Assembly (NCBI GenBank): GCA_002840835.1
Contig: PHCQ01000001.1
Location: 62,001 to 126,000 of the forward strand
Direction: 5' to 3'
From: Betaproteobacteria bacterium HGW-Betaproteobacteria-16
GTDB taxonomy: Bacteria > Pseudomonadota > Gammaproteobacteria > Burkholderiales > Burkholderiaceae_C
Length of the DNA stretch: 64,000 bases
The notes under the pieces were generated by a model that saw nothing but the letters and a program-made list of their open reading frames with translations, ran no database searches and was not told the origin of the DNA. Positions 9,932-18,799 of this stretch are shown here, piece by piece (positions within the stretch are counted from its first letter, which is position 1; every line of letters starts with the position of its first letter). A program made the position numbers and the translations under genes.

Positions 9932-10583
9932 GCCTGTCCCATGGGATACGGCCGCACTTGGCATTGATGCCTATGAAATTGAGGAACCCAAACCTGAAGA
10001 ATTGGATATTGCCGCAAATTTGCCAGGTCACTACACTGTAAGAGTTGACCCGCTGACACCCAAAATGTTGCTGCACAAATACGGCTTCTACTATTGCGAT
10101 ACACTCCTCGAGCCTTACACTGACATAGATCATTTCGTTGCCTTCGACGACGCAGCTGTAGTGGTGTGCGACAACGCTACAATAGACTCTTTGCTTTCAA
10201 TTTGCCATGGTGCATTTAAGCATGATCGTTTTCATCGCGACTTCAATGTACCCGCGCACCAAGCTGATCTTCGGTATGATAATTGGCTCAGTCAGATGCA
10301 TTCTGCGGGCGAGGTCCGCGGATTGCTGTACCGTGATAAATTAGCCGGCTTTATTGCAACTCAGGGCTCAAGTCTCGTTTTACATGCATTGGCTGAGACA
10401 GTGCGTGGTCGCGGCCTCTCAAAGTGTCTTTGGACACCCGTGTGTCGGGCATTGTTCGAGTCAGGACAAACAGAGGTTACAAGTTCTGTATCTTCTACCA
10501 ATTTGCCAGTACTGAATTTATATGCCCGCTTAGGATTCCGGTTTCGAAATCCCGTTGATATATACCACAGGATAACTCGATGA
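9909..10583 (+). CDS. GNAT N-acetyltransferase, possible WecD equivalent
   Basis: 224 residues from ATG 9909. An earlier in-frame ATG at 9858 would overlap the preceding gene by 74 bases and is less likely. The C-terminal half has the GNAT acetyl-CoA pattern, AETVRGRGLSKCLW, followed by SVSSTNLPVLNLYARLGF. The N-terminal PWDTAALGI recalls the start region of WecD/RffC, the dTDP-4-amino-4,6-dideoxygalactose acetyltransferase. WecE, which would make that substrate, is three genes downstream. The GNAT fold is well supported; the specific substrate is inferred from context. It ends in an ATGA overlap with the next gene. Confidence 0.7.
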   Translation: MTHTENFRPVPWDTAALGIDAYEIEEPKPEELDIAANLPGHYTVRVDPLTPKMLLHKYGFYYCDTLLEPYTDIDHFVAFDDAAVVVCDNATIDSLLSICHGAFKHDRFHRDFNVPAHQADLRYDNWLSQMHSAGEVRGLLYRDKLAGFIATQGSSLVLHALAETVRGRGLSKCLWTPVCRALFESGQTEVTSSVSSTNLPVLNLYARLGFRFRNPVDIYHRITR

Positions 10584-10942
10584 GCTATGTCTTTGTCGCC
10601 TGCACGATCTTACTAACTGTATATGGCCAATTGATTATCAAGTGGCAGGTGCTTGCAGCCGGCGATGTACCCACTGATGGTGGAGACAAGATTTGGTTTA
10701 TTCTACAATTGTTATCCAATTTGTGGATTATCAGTGCGCTAATCGCAGCTTTCCTTGCGTCATTGACCTGGATGGCTGCGATGACAAAACTGCAATTGAG
10801 TCATGCATATCCATTCATGAGCCTGGCATTTGTTCTGGTTGTTGTATTCAGTAGCTGGTTTTTTAACGAGCCCATAACAACGCCAAAGGTCGTTGGAGTG
10901 GCGCTTGTAATGCTCGGTCTAGCAGTAGGAAGTCAGGGATGA
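10580..10942 (+). CDS. ArnF/EmrE-like four-helix membrane protein, probable lipid-sugar flippase
   Basis: 120 residues with four hydrophobic segments and the DMT/SMR pattern: VYGQLIIKWQVLAAG in helix 1 and LSHAYPFMSLAFVLVVVFS in helix 3. ArnE/ArnF and other small EamA-like proteins translocate undecaprenyl-phosphate-linked aminosugars. In this context it is a good candidate for flipping the product of the 8990 GT2 enzyme for use by the 6849 GT-C enzyme. Drug export is an alternative. The gene overlaps both neighbours by four bases, implying translational coupling. Confidence 0.75.
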   Translation: MSYVFVACTILLTVYGQLIIKWQVLAAGDVPTDGGDKIWFILQLLSNLWIISALIAAFLASLTWMAAMTKLQLSHAYPFMSLAFVLVVVFSSWFFNEPITTPKVVGVALVMLGLAVGSQG

Positions 10943-11808
10943 AGATTTGTTCGGCCTGCGGATCAGCATTTAGCCACGTCGGCTGGCTTTGCCCCCATTG
11001 CGGAATTCAGCCCGAAGAGAGAAACGGGTTTACAGCTTTTGCTCCCGGCTTGTGCTCGAATGCTGGCTTTCGGGATGATCATTTTAATGAATTGATAGAG
11101 CTCGAAGCTCGAAATTTTTGGTTCCGTGCACGGAATAGATTGATTGTCTGGGCTCTGCTTCACTATTTCCCGAACAAGGAAAATTTGCTAGAGGTGGGCT
11201 GTGGAACTGGATTCGTTTTGAATGGTATCGCGAGTGCTTTCCCGAAAATGAAATTGTCAGGGAGTGAAATTTCCAGCGTTGGATTGGCTTATGCAGCAAA
11301 GCGTTTGCAGAATGCTGACCTATTTCAAATGGATGCAAGATCTATTCCATTTTGCAATGAGTTTGATGTAATAGCGGCATTCGATGTGTTAGAGCACATC
11401 GAAGAGGACGAGACAGTTCTCGCTCAGATGTATCAGGCCATTCGTATTGATGGCGGCCTCATGATTACGGTGCCTCAGCATAAATTTTTATGGAGTCGAG
11501 TGGATGAGCATGCCTGTCATGTTCGCAGGTATGCAGCTCGAGACTTAGTAAGAAAAGTCAAGGCCGCCGGATTCGAAATCGTTCGCAAAACTTCTTTCGT
11601 GTCCCTTTTACTGCCCTTAATGATGGCATCCCGCTCTCTACAACGGGGAGAAAATCCCAACTATGATCCTCTTGCCGAGTTACGCATTAGTGACCTTCCG
11701 AACAATGTCTTTGAAAGAATCATGGCTATCGAACGTTGGGCTATACGCCTAGGTTTTAGCTTTCCCGTTGGCGGCTCCTTATTATTGATCGCAAAGAAGA
11801 TCAAATGA
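10939..11808 (+). CDS. Class I SAM methyltransferase with N-terminal zinc ribbon
   Basis: 289 residues. The first 25 carry two Cys-x-x-Cys pairs (CSACG and CPHCG), a zinc-ribbon arrangement. A Rossmann methyltransferase follows: LLEVGCGTGFVL (motif I) and AAFDVLEHIEEDE (motif IV region), then VPQHKFLWSRVDEHACHVRR. Proteins of this shape occur in many O-antigen and capsule clusters and probably methylate a sugar or lipid-linked intermediate. The target is not readable from sequence. It starts within the stop of the transporter gene and ends within the start of wecE (ATGA overlaps on both sides). Confidence 0.8.
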   Translation: MKICSACGSAFSHVGWLCPHCGIQPEERNGFTAFAPGLCSNAGFRDDHFNELIELEARNFWFRARNRLIVWALLHYFPNKENLLEVGCGTGFVLNGIASAFPKMKLSGSEISSVGLAYAAKRLQNADLFQMDARSIPFCNEFDVIAAFDVLEHIEEDETVLAQMYQAIRIDGGLMITVPQHKFLWSRVDEHACHVRRYAARDLVRKVKAAGFEIVRKTSFVSLLLPLMMASRSLQRGENPNYDPLAELRISDLPNNVFERIMAIERWAIRLGFSFPVGGSLLLIAKKIK

Positions 11809-12938
11809 ATATACCTTTTAACAAACCATACATGTCAGGCAAGGAACTCTCTTATATTGCCGAAAGCCACTTGAATGGCCGTTTGGCAGGTGACGGGCCA
11901 TTTACAAAAAATTGCCACGCTTGGCTAGAAGCTGAGACAGGCGCGCATAAGGCATTGCTGACACATTCGTGTACCGCAGCTTTAGAAATGGCTGCTTTGT
12001 TGCTCGACCTAGGCCCTGGGGACGAAGTAATTATGCCATCGTACACTTTTGTCTCGACAGCAAATGCTTTTGTGCTGAGAGGAGCGATACCGGTTTTTGT
12101 CGACATCAGACCCGATACTTTAAATATAGATGAGAATTTAATTGAAGCAGCAATTACTTCAAAAACCAAGGCCGTAGTGCCCGTTCATTATGCTGGCGTG
12201 GGATGTGAGATGGATCAAATTGTTGATATCGCTCGTAGACATGGGTTGATGGTCATTGAGGACGCCGCCCAAGCGATACTTTCAAAATATAGGGGTAAGC
12301 CCTTGGGGTCATTTGGACAACTCGGTTGTCTTAGTTTTCATGAAACAAAGAATATTATTTCTGGAGAAGGTGGCGCTTTACTGATTAATGATAGTGCGTT
12401 TGCCCTTAGATCCGAGATAATTCGAGAGAAAGGCACCAATCGCAGCCAATTTTTTCGCGGCCAGGTTGATAAATACACTTGGTGTGATATTGGATCAAGT
12501 TACCTGCCTGGCGAACTAACCGCTGCGTTTCTGTGGGCGCAGATGGAGGCGGCCGATATGATTACGCGGCGCAGACTTGACCTTTGGAACTGCTATCACA
12601 AAGCATTCGAACAAATGGAGAAAAGTGGTGTGGTTCGGCGTCCAATTGTGCCAACGGACTGCACCCACAACGCCCATATGTACTATCTTCTGCTGCCGGA
12701 TCTGACCACTCGAACCTATTTTATAGAAAGAATGAAAAAGAAGGGAATCGGTACAGTATTTCACTATGTTCCTTTACATCGATCTACTGGCGGAGAGCGC
12801 TTTAGTCGTGCACATGGTGAATTGCCCTACACAGAAAATCTTTCAGATCGCTTAGTCAGATTGCCTATGTGGGTCGGCCTTGAAGACGAAATTGACTATG
12901 TGATTGAAAATGCAACATCTATTCTCAATGACATCTAG
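11805..12938 (+). CDS. wecE: dTDP-4-amino-4,6-dideoxygalactose transaminase WecE/RffA
   Basis: 377 residues, the family length. It matches WecE almost throughout: PGDEVIMPSYTFVSTANAF, VPVHYAGVGCEMD, VIEDAAQA, SFHETKN with the PLP lysine at 182, and EIIREKGTNRSQFFRGQVDK. WecE converts dTDP-4-keto-6-deoxyglucose to dTDP-Fuc4N using glutamate. This indicates a 4-amino-4,6-dideoxygalactose residue, probably acylated by the GNAT at 9909. The rmlA/rmlB genes needed to make the substrate are not in this window. It is last in the coupled + strand run and is followed by a terminator-like hairpin. Confidence 0.93.
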   Translation: MNIPFNKPYMSGKELSYIAESHLNGRLAGDGPFTKNCHAWLEAETGAHKALLTHSCTAALEMAALLLDLGPGDEVIMPSYTFVSTANAFVLRGAIPVFVDIRPDTLNIDENLIEAAITSKTKAVVPVHYAGVGCEMDQIVDIARRHGLMVIEDAAQAILSKYRGKPLGSFGQLGCLSFHETKNIISGEGGALLINDSAFALRSEIIREKGTNRSQFFRGQVDKYTWCDIGSSYLPGELTAAFLWAQMEAADMITRRRLDLWNCYHKAFEQMEKSGVVRRPIVPTDCTHNAHMYYLLLPDLTTRTYFIERMKKKGIGTVFHYVPLHRSTGGERFSRAHGELPYTENLSDRLVRLPMWVGLEDEIDYVIENATSILNDI

Positions 12939-12947
12939 CCGAGGCAG

Positions 12948-12972
12948 CCCTTCCAACAAGGAAGGACTTTTG
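12948..12972 (+). terminator. Putative intrinsic terminator after wecE
   Basis: A six-base stem CCTTCC / GGAAGG with loop AACAA is followed by ACTTTTG, starting about ten bases after the wecE stop. The T-run is short, so efficiency is uncertain, but the position suits the end of the first glycan operon. Confidence 0.45.
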
Positions 12973-13201
12973 ACGAAAGTGTAAGTAAATATGAGCTGAA
13001 GTTCCAACTTTGAACTTCTGCTAGCTGGTAGCGTTGACGTCTTAAATTTCGTCCAACTCTTGAATCATAGTATGATCATGTCGCCGCCAAACCAAAAGAT
13101 AATGCTGCTTTCAATGAACCCATTGAGAAAACCATCGAATTTCATATTAATCGGAGATCACCATAGCCTCGGCGTTCATGTTTTTTCATAGGACACCGCG
13201 T
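12973..13201. other. Intergenic A+T-rich spacer
   Basis: Convergent space between wecE and the sulfotransferase gene. No reading frame, RNA gene or repeat was recognised. The change from lower to higher G+C sequence occurs in or just after this stretch. Confidence 0.5.
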
Positions 13202-13744
13202 TTACTTTTGCACTGTCGCGTTATGACGGATATGAAACTCCCCAAGTGCGGACGGCAGGTCAACATCTGCACCGATGAAGTCACAAAATCGGGGAAAATC
13301 CCGATCTGCGTCTTCTAGCATGAAGTCCATCTTCTTTGTTTTGTCCTTCAAGAATGCAGTAATATTCGAATTCACGGTATGACAATAGTCCATGGCAACC
13401 TGCACCGGTTCAGTTTTTTCAGACAGCCCCATTAGAATGCCGCTTCCGCGATAAGCCTTCATGATTCCTTTTTCGTAGCGTGCTGCATAGCTCTTCGCAA
13501 CTGCATGAGTGTCGCGGGTCAGATGTACATAAGCTGCATTGTCGCCAAAATGGGCATCCAGTCTGCCTAACACCCAGCTTAGGCGATTGTCTGCTTCTAT
13601 ATGATTACTCGGATATGCAAAACGATCTGCACCCAGCCGGGAAGCTCTTGACTCGTGTGTGGATGAATAATTCTTAATAAATTGACATGCCTCAATAAAT
13701 GTGACTGATCCACAACGACCGGTACACAGTACAAATACGTTCAT
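13202..13744 (-). CDS. Small sulfotransferase-like protein
   Basis: 180 residues. The N-terminus VFVLCTGRCGSVTF matches the 5'-phosphosulfate loop of PAPS-dependent sulfotransferases. YVHLTRDTHAVAKSYAARY in the middle fits the 3'-phosphate-binding segment, with Arg and Ser in the expected spacing. The protein is short for the family (usually 200-300), so the acceptor region may be reduced. It follows cysNC by 21 bases on the same strand, directly downstream of the enzymes that make PAPS. Its A+T-richer composition resembles the first glycan cluster more than cysNC. A surface glycan acceptor is inferred from context. Confidence 0.65.
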   Translation of the reverse strand: MNVFVLCTGRCGSVTFIEACQFIKNYSSTHESRASRLGADRFAYPSNHIEADNRLSWVLGRLDAHFGDNAAYVHLTRDTHAVAKSYAARYEKGIMKAYRGSGILMGLSEKTEPVQVAMDYCHTVNSNITAFLKDKTKKMDFMLEDADRDFPRFCDFIGADVDLPSALGEFHIRHNATVQK

Positions 13745-13765
13745 TGACCGATATCCTTATTTGTT

Positions 13766-15676
13766 TCAATTAATTCCAATTCGGCCATTCTCCCGCAGAT
13801 AGGCCAGCACCAGATTGGCTGCCTCTTGAGGATCGCCAGCCGACCCGGACACGCTCAACTCCGGCGTCTCTGGCATTTCATAAGGCGAATCCACACCAGT
13901 GAAGTTCTTCAATTCGCCTTCTCTGGCCTTGCGATACAGCCCTTTGACATCGCGTTGCTCCGCCACCTGAAGGGATGTATTGACAAACACTTCCACGAAT
14001 TCGCCTGCCTCAAACAGCGACCGCGCAAGCTCACGCTCCGCCCTGAACGGCGATATGAATGCCGTGATGACGATCAAGCCGGCATCCACCATCAGCTTGG
14101 CCACCTCCGCCACACGTCGAATATTCTCCACGCGATCGGCATCGGTGAATCCCAGGTCACGATTGAGACCATGGCGCACGTTGTCGCCATCGAGCAGGTA
14201 GGTGTGCCGGCCCTGCGCTAACAGCGTCTTCTCCAGAGTGTTTGAGATGGTGGACTTGCCGGCACCAGAGAGGCCTGTGAACCAGATCACGCAGGGTTTC
14301 TGCCCTTTGATCAAGCTGCGGGAGGCCTTGTCCACATCCACGTGCTGCAGGTGAATGTTGTGGCTGCGCCTCAGCGCAAAGTGAATCATCCCTGCACCAG
14401 CCGTGTGGTTCCCCATGCGGTCGATCAGGATGAAGCCTCCGGTGTCCCGGTTGTCACGGTAGGCGTCAAAGGGGATGTTCCTGTCCAGGGCGATGTTGCA
14501 CACGCCAATGGCGTTGAGTTCGAGTTTGCGTGCAGCCGTGTGCTCCAGCGTATTCACGTTGACCTGGTACTTGATTTCGGTCACGCTGGCCGAAACGGTC
14601 AGCGCACCCATTTTCAGCAGATATGGGCGCCCCGGCAAAAGGGGCTCATCGTGCATCCACACCAGGGTCACTTCAAACTGGTCGGCGACTTCAGCCGGCG
14701 CCTGCGCCAGTGACAAAACATCGCCGCGCGAAATGTCCACATCATCAGCCAGAGTCAGCGTGACCGACTGTCCCGCAACGGCCTGGTCCAGATCACCATC
14801 CGCAGTAACGATGCGGGCCACCGTGCTCTCGCGCCCGGATGGCTGCACCCGGATCCGGTCTCCCCTTTTCACACTGCCTCCGGCGATGAGCCCCGCGAAG
14901 CCGCGAAAATCGAGGTCGGGCCGATTGACCCATTGCACAGGAAACCTGAAAGCCTGCTTCTGCTGACGCGCTTCATCCACTTCAACGGTTTCCAGGTAGT
15001 GCATCAGCGTCGTTCCCTGAAACCACGGCATGGCCGCCGAAGTCTCGGTGATGTTGTCGCCCCGCAGGGCGGACATCGGGATGTAGGTCGCCTGATCGAG
15101 CCCCAGCTGCCTGGCCAGCTCACGGTAGTCGTCGGCAATGCGCTGGAAAACTTCTTCGCTGAAATCAACCAGATCCATCTTGTTGATCGCCACCACCACG
15201 TGACGGATGCCGATCAGCGAAACCAGATAACTGTGGCGACGCGTCTGCGTCAGCAGACCCTTACGGGCGTCCACCATCACGATGGCCACATCGGCCGTGG
15301 ATGCCCCGGTAACCATGTTGCGGGTGTACTGCTCATGTCCCGGGGTGTCGGCCACAATAAACTTGCAGCGGTCAGTGGAGAAAAAGCGATAGGCCACATC
15401 GATGGTGATGCCTTGCTCACGCTCGGCAGCGAGTCCATCAACCAGCAGGGCGAAATCGATCGCATCGCCTTGCGTCCCGTACTTCTTCGAATCGGCCTCC
15501 ACTGCAGCCAGTTGATCCTCGAAAAGCATCTTCGACTCGTAGAGCAAACGTCCGATCAACGTGCTCTTCCCATCATCCACGCTGCCGCAGGTGATGAAGC
15601 GCAGTAGTCCCTTGCGCTCATGAGCAATCAGGTAGGCTTCGATATCGGTGCCGATCAGGTCGGATATGTGCGCCAT
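13766..15676 (-). CDS. cysNC: Bifunctional sulfate adenylyltransferase GTPase / APS kinase (CysNC, NodQ-type)
   Basis: 636 residues. The CysN part has the P-loop [10 protein letters not shown] (31-40), the switch motif [12 protein letters not shown] and NKMDLVDF. It is followed by EF-Tu-like beta-barrel domains. From about residue 458 comes a full APS kinase with P-loop [21 protein letters not shown] and [11 protein letters not shown]. With CysD it makes APS from sulfate and ATP, then phosphorylates it to PAPS, the universal sulfuryl donor. The kinase fusion is typical of NodPQ-like sets serving sulfation rather than only cysteine synthesis. The start is one base from the cysD stop codon. Confidence 0.95.
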   Translation of the reverse strand: MAHISDLIGTDIEAYLIAHERKGLLRFITCGSVDDGKSTLIGRLLYESKMLFEDQLAAVEADSKKYGTQGDAIDFALLVDGLAAEREQGITIDVAYRFFSTDRCKFIVADTPGHEQYTRNMVTGASTADVAIVMVDARKGLLTQTRRHSYLVSLIGIRHVVVAINKMDLVDFSEEVFQRIADDYRELARQLGLDQATYIPMSALRGDNITETSAAMPWFQGTTLMHYLETVEVDEARQQKQAFRFPVQWVNRPDLDFRGFAGLIAGGSVKRGDRIRVQPSGRESTVARIVTADGDLDQAVAGQSVTLTLADDVDISRGDVLSLAQAPAEVADQFEVTLVWMHDEPLLPGRPYLLKMGALTVSASVTEIKYQVNVNTLEHTAARKLELNAIGVCNIALDRNIPFDAYRDNRDTGGFILIDRMGNHTAGAGMIHFALRRSHNIHLQHVDVDKASRSLIKGQKPCVIWFTGLSGAGKSTISNTLEKTLLAQGRHTYLLDGDNVRHGLNRDLGFTDADRVENIRRVAEVAKLMVDAGLIVITAFISPFRAERELARSLFEAGEFVEVFVNTSLQVAEQRDVKGLYRKAREGELKNFTGVDSPYEMPETPELSVSGSAGDPQEAANLVLAYLRENGRIGIN

Positions 15677-15677
15677 C

Positions 15678-16577
15678 TCAGAAATACCCTTCCTGCTTCT
15701 TCTTCTCCATGGAGGCGGCTGAATCGTGGTCGATCATCCTGCCCTGACGTTCCGAAGTGGAGGTCAGCAACATCTCCTGAATGATGGCCGGCAAAGTGTC
15801 GGCCTCGGACTCGATGGCACCGGTTAGCGGGTAACAGCCCAAGGTGCGAAACCGCACTTTCTTCATCATTGGCGTCTCTCCGGGCCTCAGGGGCATGCGA
15901 CCGTCGTCCACCATGATAAGCGTACCGTTGCGCTCGACCACCGGACGCTCGGCCGCAAAGTACAAGGGCACGATGGGAATATTCTGCAGATGGATGTACT
16001 GCCAGATATCAAGCTCGGTCCAGTTGGACAGCGGAAACACACGGATCGACTCTCCCTTGTGTTTGCGTGCGTTGTACAGGTGCCAGAGCTCGGGGCGCTG
16101 GCTCTTGGGGTCCCATCTGTGTTGCTCGGTGCGAAAGGAGAATATCCGCTCCTTGGCGCGTGACTTCTCCTCGTCACGACGGGCGCCGCCAAAGGCCGCG
16201 TCAAATCCGTGCATGTGCAAGGCCTGCTTCAGGCCTTCGGTCTTCATGATGTCTGTGTGGATGGCCGATCCGTGCGTGAACGGATTGATGTCCTTGGCCA
16301 CCCCTTCCGGATTGACATGCACGAGCAACTTCATCCCGACCTCGCGCGCCATACGGTCCCGCATGGCATACATCTCACTGAATTTCCATCTTGTATCGAC
16401 ATGCAGCAGAGGAAACGGTGGCCTCGCAGGATAGAAAGCTTTGATAGCGAGATGCAGCATCACCGCACTGTCCTTGCCTATGGAGTAGAGCATCACCGGG
16501 TTTTCGGACTCGGCGACCACCTCACGCATGATATGGAGGCTCTCAGCCTCGAGCCGCTGCAAATGTGTCAGGAACAT
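15678..16577 (-). CDS. cysD: Sulfate adenylyltransferase subunit 2 (CysD)
   Basis: 299 residues from ATG 16577, the usual CysD length and beginning [21 protein letters not shown] longer frame to 16682 adds 35 residues not found in the family. The PP-loop ATP pyrophosphatase motif is [35 protein letters not shown] and [15 protein letters not shown] are family hallmarks, and the C-terminus ends [10 protein letters not shown]. It catalyses adenylyl transfer from ATP to sulfate, driven by GTP hydrolysis on CysN. It is the first gene of the cysD-cysNC-sulfotransferase run and is divergent from the anion permease. Confidence 0.95.
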   Translation of the reverse strand: MFLTHLQRLEAESLHIMREVVAESENPVMLYSIGKDSAVMLHLAIKAFYPARPPFPLLHVDTRWKFSEMYAMRDRMAREVGMKLLVHVNPEGVAKDINPFTHGSAIHTDIMKTEGLKQALHMHGFDAAFGGARRDEEKSRAKERIFSFRTEQHRWDPKSQRPELWHLYNARKHKGESIRVFPLSNWTELDIWQYIHLQNIPIVPLYFAAERPVVERNGTLIMVDDGRMPLRPGETPMMKKVRFRTLGCYPLTGAIESEADTLPAIIQEMLLTSTSERQGRMIDHDSAASMEKKKQEGYF

Positions 16578-16703
16578 GATTTGTTGACCGGAACCGGGCC
16601 TTCCATGGCAAATATTCAAATATAAACCACTCGATAAAATGACCGCTCGCTGCACTGATGGAATGCTGCAAATGAGGTTCAAAGCCCATCCGCCCTACAA
16701 GAA
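16578..16703. promoter_or_regulatory. Divergent promoter region, cysD / anion permease
   Basis: This 126-base region separates two divergent genes and must carry promoters for both. On the - strand, an A+T-rich stretch at about 16608-16635 includes TATATT, a possible -10 element for cysD; no good -35 partner was seen. A CysB-type site is conceivable but not identified. Confidence 0.4.
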
Positions 16704-18461
16704 ATGACCGCAGCACTCACCCTCGCCTCGCTGGCCTTGCTCCTGTTTTTATTGATGCAAGGGCGATGGACTGCCGCAGTTCTCTTTGCCGTTTGGGCCG
16801 GCGGCTTCTTCCTGCTGGGGATCATCCGTCAGGACGAATTGCTCGCCAGTTTCAGCAACCCTGCCTTGGTCACGCTGCTGCTGTTGCTTATGGCTTCATT
16901 GGTATTGGAGCGATCCTCATTGCTGGAACGCCTGACCAGAGGCTTGCTAAGAGGAAGTGAGCGCATGGCTCGCCTGCGACTCATGGCGACCGTGGCCACG
17001 ATGTCGGCGTTCCTCAACAACACGGCCGTGGTGGCCGCATTTTTGGGGTTGATCTCACGTCAGAAGGCGATACCCTCAGGGCGCTTGCTCATGGGGTTGT
17101 CGTACGGAGCCATCCTGGGTGGCGTGATCACGCTGGTTGGTACATCGACCAATCTGGTGGTGAGTTCTTTCATGGTGGCAGGTGGGCTTCCGCCCCTGGG
17201 AATGTTTGATTTGGCCTGGGTCGGCATTCCTGCAGCGATTGCGGGCATCGTTGTCCATGCCCTACTGCCTGACGGCTTGTCCCGTCGCAGCCATCAACAT
17301 GCGCCCGCAGAATGCGAAGACGAAGACGCAGCACGTCCCTATTTTCTCCAAGCGAGGGTTATCGAGGGATCAAAGCTGGCCGGGCGCAGCATTGCCGAAA
17401 ACGGGTTGCGCCATCTCGACGGTCTGTACCTGCTGGAAATCGAACGCAGTGCACGACTGATATCCCCCGTGGGGCCCGAGGAAGTACTAGAGGAAGGGGA
17501 CCATCTCCTCTTCACAGGTGATGTGCGTCGGGTCCAGGTGCTTCAGACCTATGCCGGGCTGGAGGTCTTTGGCACCCGCTCCGATGATCTGCTGCAGTCC
17601 AATCTACTGGAGGTGGTCATTTCCAGCGAATCCGATCTGGCCGGACAAACCCTTCGCGATGTCGATTTTCGCACCATGTTCGATGCTGGGGTGGTGGGTA
17701 TCCGGCGTGGTGCAAAACGCCTGACTGGTCAGTTGGGCCGCATTCCCCTTTGTATCGGGGATTGCTTACTGCTGGCGGTTGGACAGGACTTCGCACAACA
17801 CCGCAACGTGGATCGCCACTTTCACATGCTCGGGGACGTGCCCCTCAGACCCCAGCTCAGCCTCCAACAGGGTTGGGTGGCCCTCGCTGGTTTCGGGGCG
17901 GTGATCGCGGGCTCGGCTGCCGACTATTTCAGTCTTCTACAGGGCTTGCTGGTATTGCTCACTGTTTTCCTGGCTACACGCATGCTCACAGTCGCCGAGA
18001 TGCGCCGTCGTTTTCCGTTTGAATTGTGGGTTCTGATCGGATCGGCGCTGGCTCTTGCGCAGGGTCTTGAACGATCAGGTGCAGCAAACCTCATGGCCAC
18101 GGGAATGCAGACCCTGTTCGGTGACGCGGGGGTCTACTGGGCCCTGGTGGGTGTCTACTTGCTCACTCTGCTGCTTACCGAGCTGATCACCAACAATGCG
18201 GCTGCCGCACTGGCCTTTCCGATCGCGCTGGCCACAGCCCGCTCGTTCGGCGTCGATCCAACCGCATTTGTATTCATCGTGCTCTATGGTGCAAGCGCCG
18301 GCTTTCTCATTCCTTCAGGCTACCAGACCCACCTGATGGTCATGACCGTTGGCCGCTACACCACTCGGAATTTTGTCAAGGCAGGTTTGCCTGTGTCCCT
18401 TGCCTACTCGGCCGTGGTCCTGACTCTGACCCCATGGGTGTTTCCACTGACCCCTTCTTAA
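16704..18461 (+). CDS. SLC13-family anion permease with two RCK_C domains, probable sulfate importer
   Basis: 585 residues. Hydrophobic segments at about 1-190 and 385-580 flank a soluble insert with two TrkA-C/RCK_C modules (about 215-290 and 305-370), as in many bacterial SLC13 sulfate permeases. AFLNNTAVVAAFLGLI and LVGTSTNLVVSSFM near the N-terminal half and ITNNAAAALAFPIALA with FLIPSGYQTHLMV in the C-terminal half are the paired substrate and Na+ binding hairpins. It diverges from cysD, so sulfate is the most likely substrate. Dicarboxylate transport is the main alternative. Confidence 0.8.
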   Translation: MTAALTLASLALLLFLLMQGRWTAAVLFAVWAGGFFLLGIIRQDELLASFSNPALVTLLLLLMASLVLERSSLLERLTRGLLRGSERMARLRLMATVATMSAFLNNTAVVAAFLGLISRQKAIPSGRLLMGLSYGAILGGVITLVGTSTNLVVSSFMVAGGLPPLGMFDLAWVGIPAAIAGIVVHALLPDGLSRRSHQHAPAECEDEDAARPYFLQARVIEGSKLAGRSIAENGLRHLDGLYLLEIERSARLISPVGPEEVLEEGDHLLFTGDVRRVQVLQTYAGLEVFGTRSDDLLQSNLLEVVISSESDLAGQTLRDVDFRTMFDAGVVGIRRGAKRLTGQLGRIPLCIGDCLLLAVGQDFAQHRNVDRHFHMLGDVPLRPQLSLQQGWVALAGFGAVIAGSAADYFSLLQGLLVLLTVFLATRMLTVAEMRRRFPFELWVLIGSALALAQGLERSGAANLMATGMQTLFGDAGVYWALVGVYLLTLLLTELITNNAAAALAFPIALATARSFGVDPTAFVFIVLYGASAGFLIPSGYQTHLMVMTVGRYTTRNFVKAGLPVSLAYSAVVLTLTPWVFPLTPS

Positions 18462-18462
18462 C

Positions 18463-18612
18463 AGGCCGTTGAAAAATCCCCCGCTGGCGCCCGTGTCGGG
18501 CGCTACGATCCGAAGCCATCCGCGAACAACCCAGACGAGAAAGATGAGAGGCAGTCAAGATTTCCAGGGGGCGTTGTTCTGCCACATCAGCCTAGGGACA
18601 ATGGTGACAGAA
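18463..18612 (+). mobile_element. Probable remnant of an IS element (transposase N-terminus)
   Basis: Directly after the permease stop is GGCCGTTGAAAAATCCC, which resembles the outer end of several IS families. Eighty bases on, ATG 18544 begins a frame reading MRGSQDFQGALFCHISL, similar to the N-terminus of IS4/IS5/IS1182-type transposases (M-R-G...G-x-L-F-x-x-I-x-L). Similarity stops after about 19 codons, and no other end or catalytic domain follows. If correct, this is a decayed insertion scar beside the second sulfotransferase pair. It is identified from memory of the motif only. Confidence 0.4.
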
Positions 18613-18799
18613 CCCCCACCGACGCATCACCAACCGGAAGGGGCGCAACATGACGCTGAAGGATACCCACATCGCCTGGAGCCCCAGCACGGCGCAGGTG
18701 CGGGTCGGCCCCTGCTGGCGGCACATGCCCCGGACTGGACCGAGACCCCTATCCGTTACGCGATGACCGGAGGCGGGCCTACACCCGCGTCGGAGGCCG
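18613..18799. other. Spacer next to IS remnant
   Basis: No recognisable gene. A 38-codon frame from ATG 18650 has no known similarity. The stretch may be further debris of the insertion. Confidence 0.4.

Noticed and set aside
16578..16682. N-terminal extension of CysD to 16682
   Set aside because: The 35 extra residues are not conserved and would occupy the divergent promoter region.
18650..18766. 38-codon frame MTLKDTHIAWSPSTAQ
   Set aside because: Too short, no similarity recognised and no clear ribosome binding site; probably chance in spacer debris.
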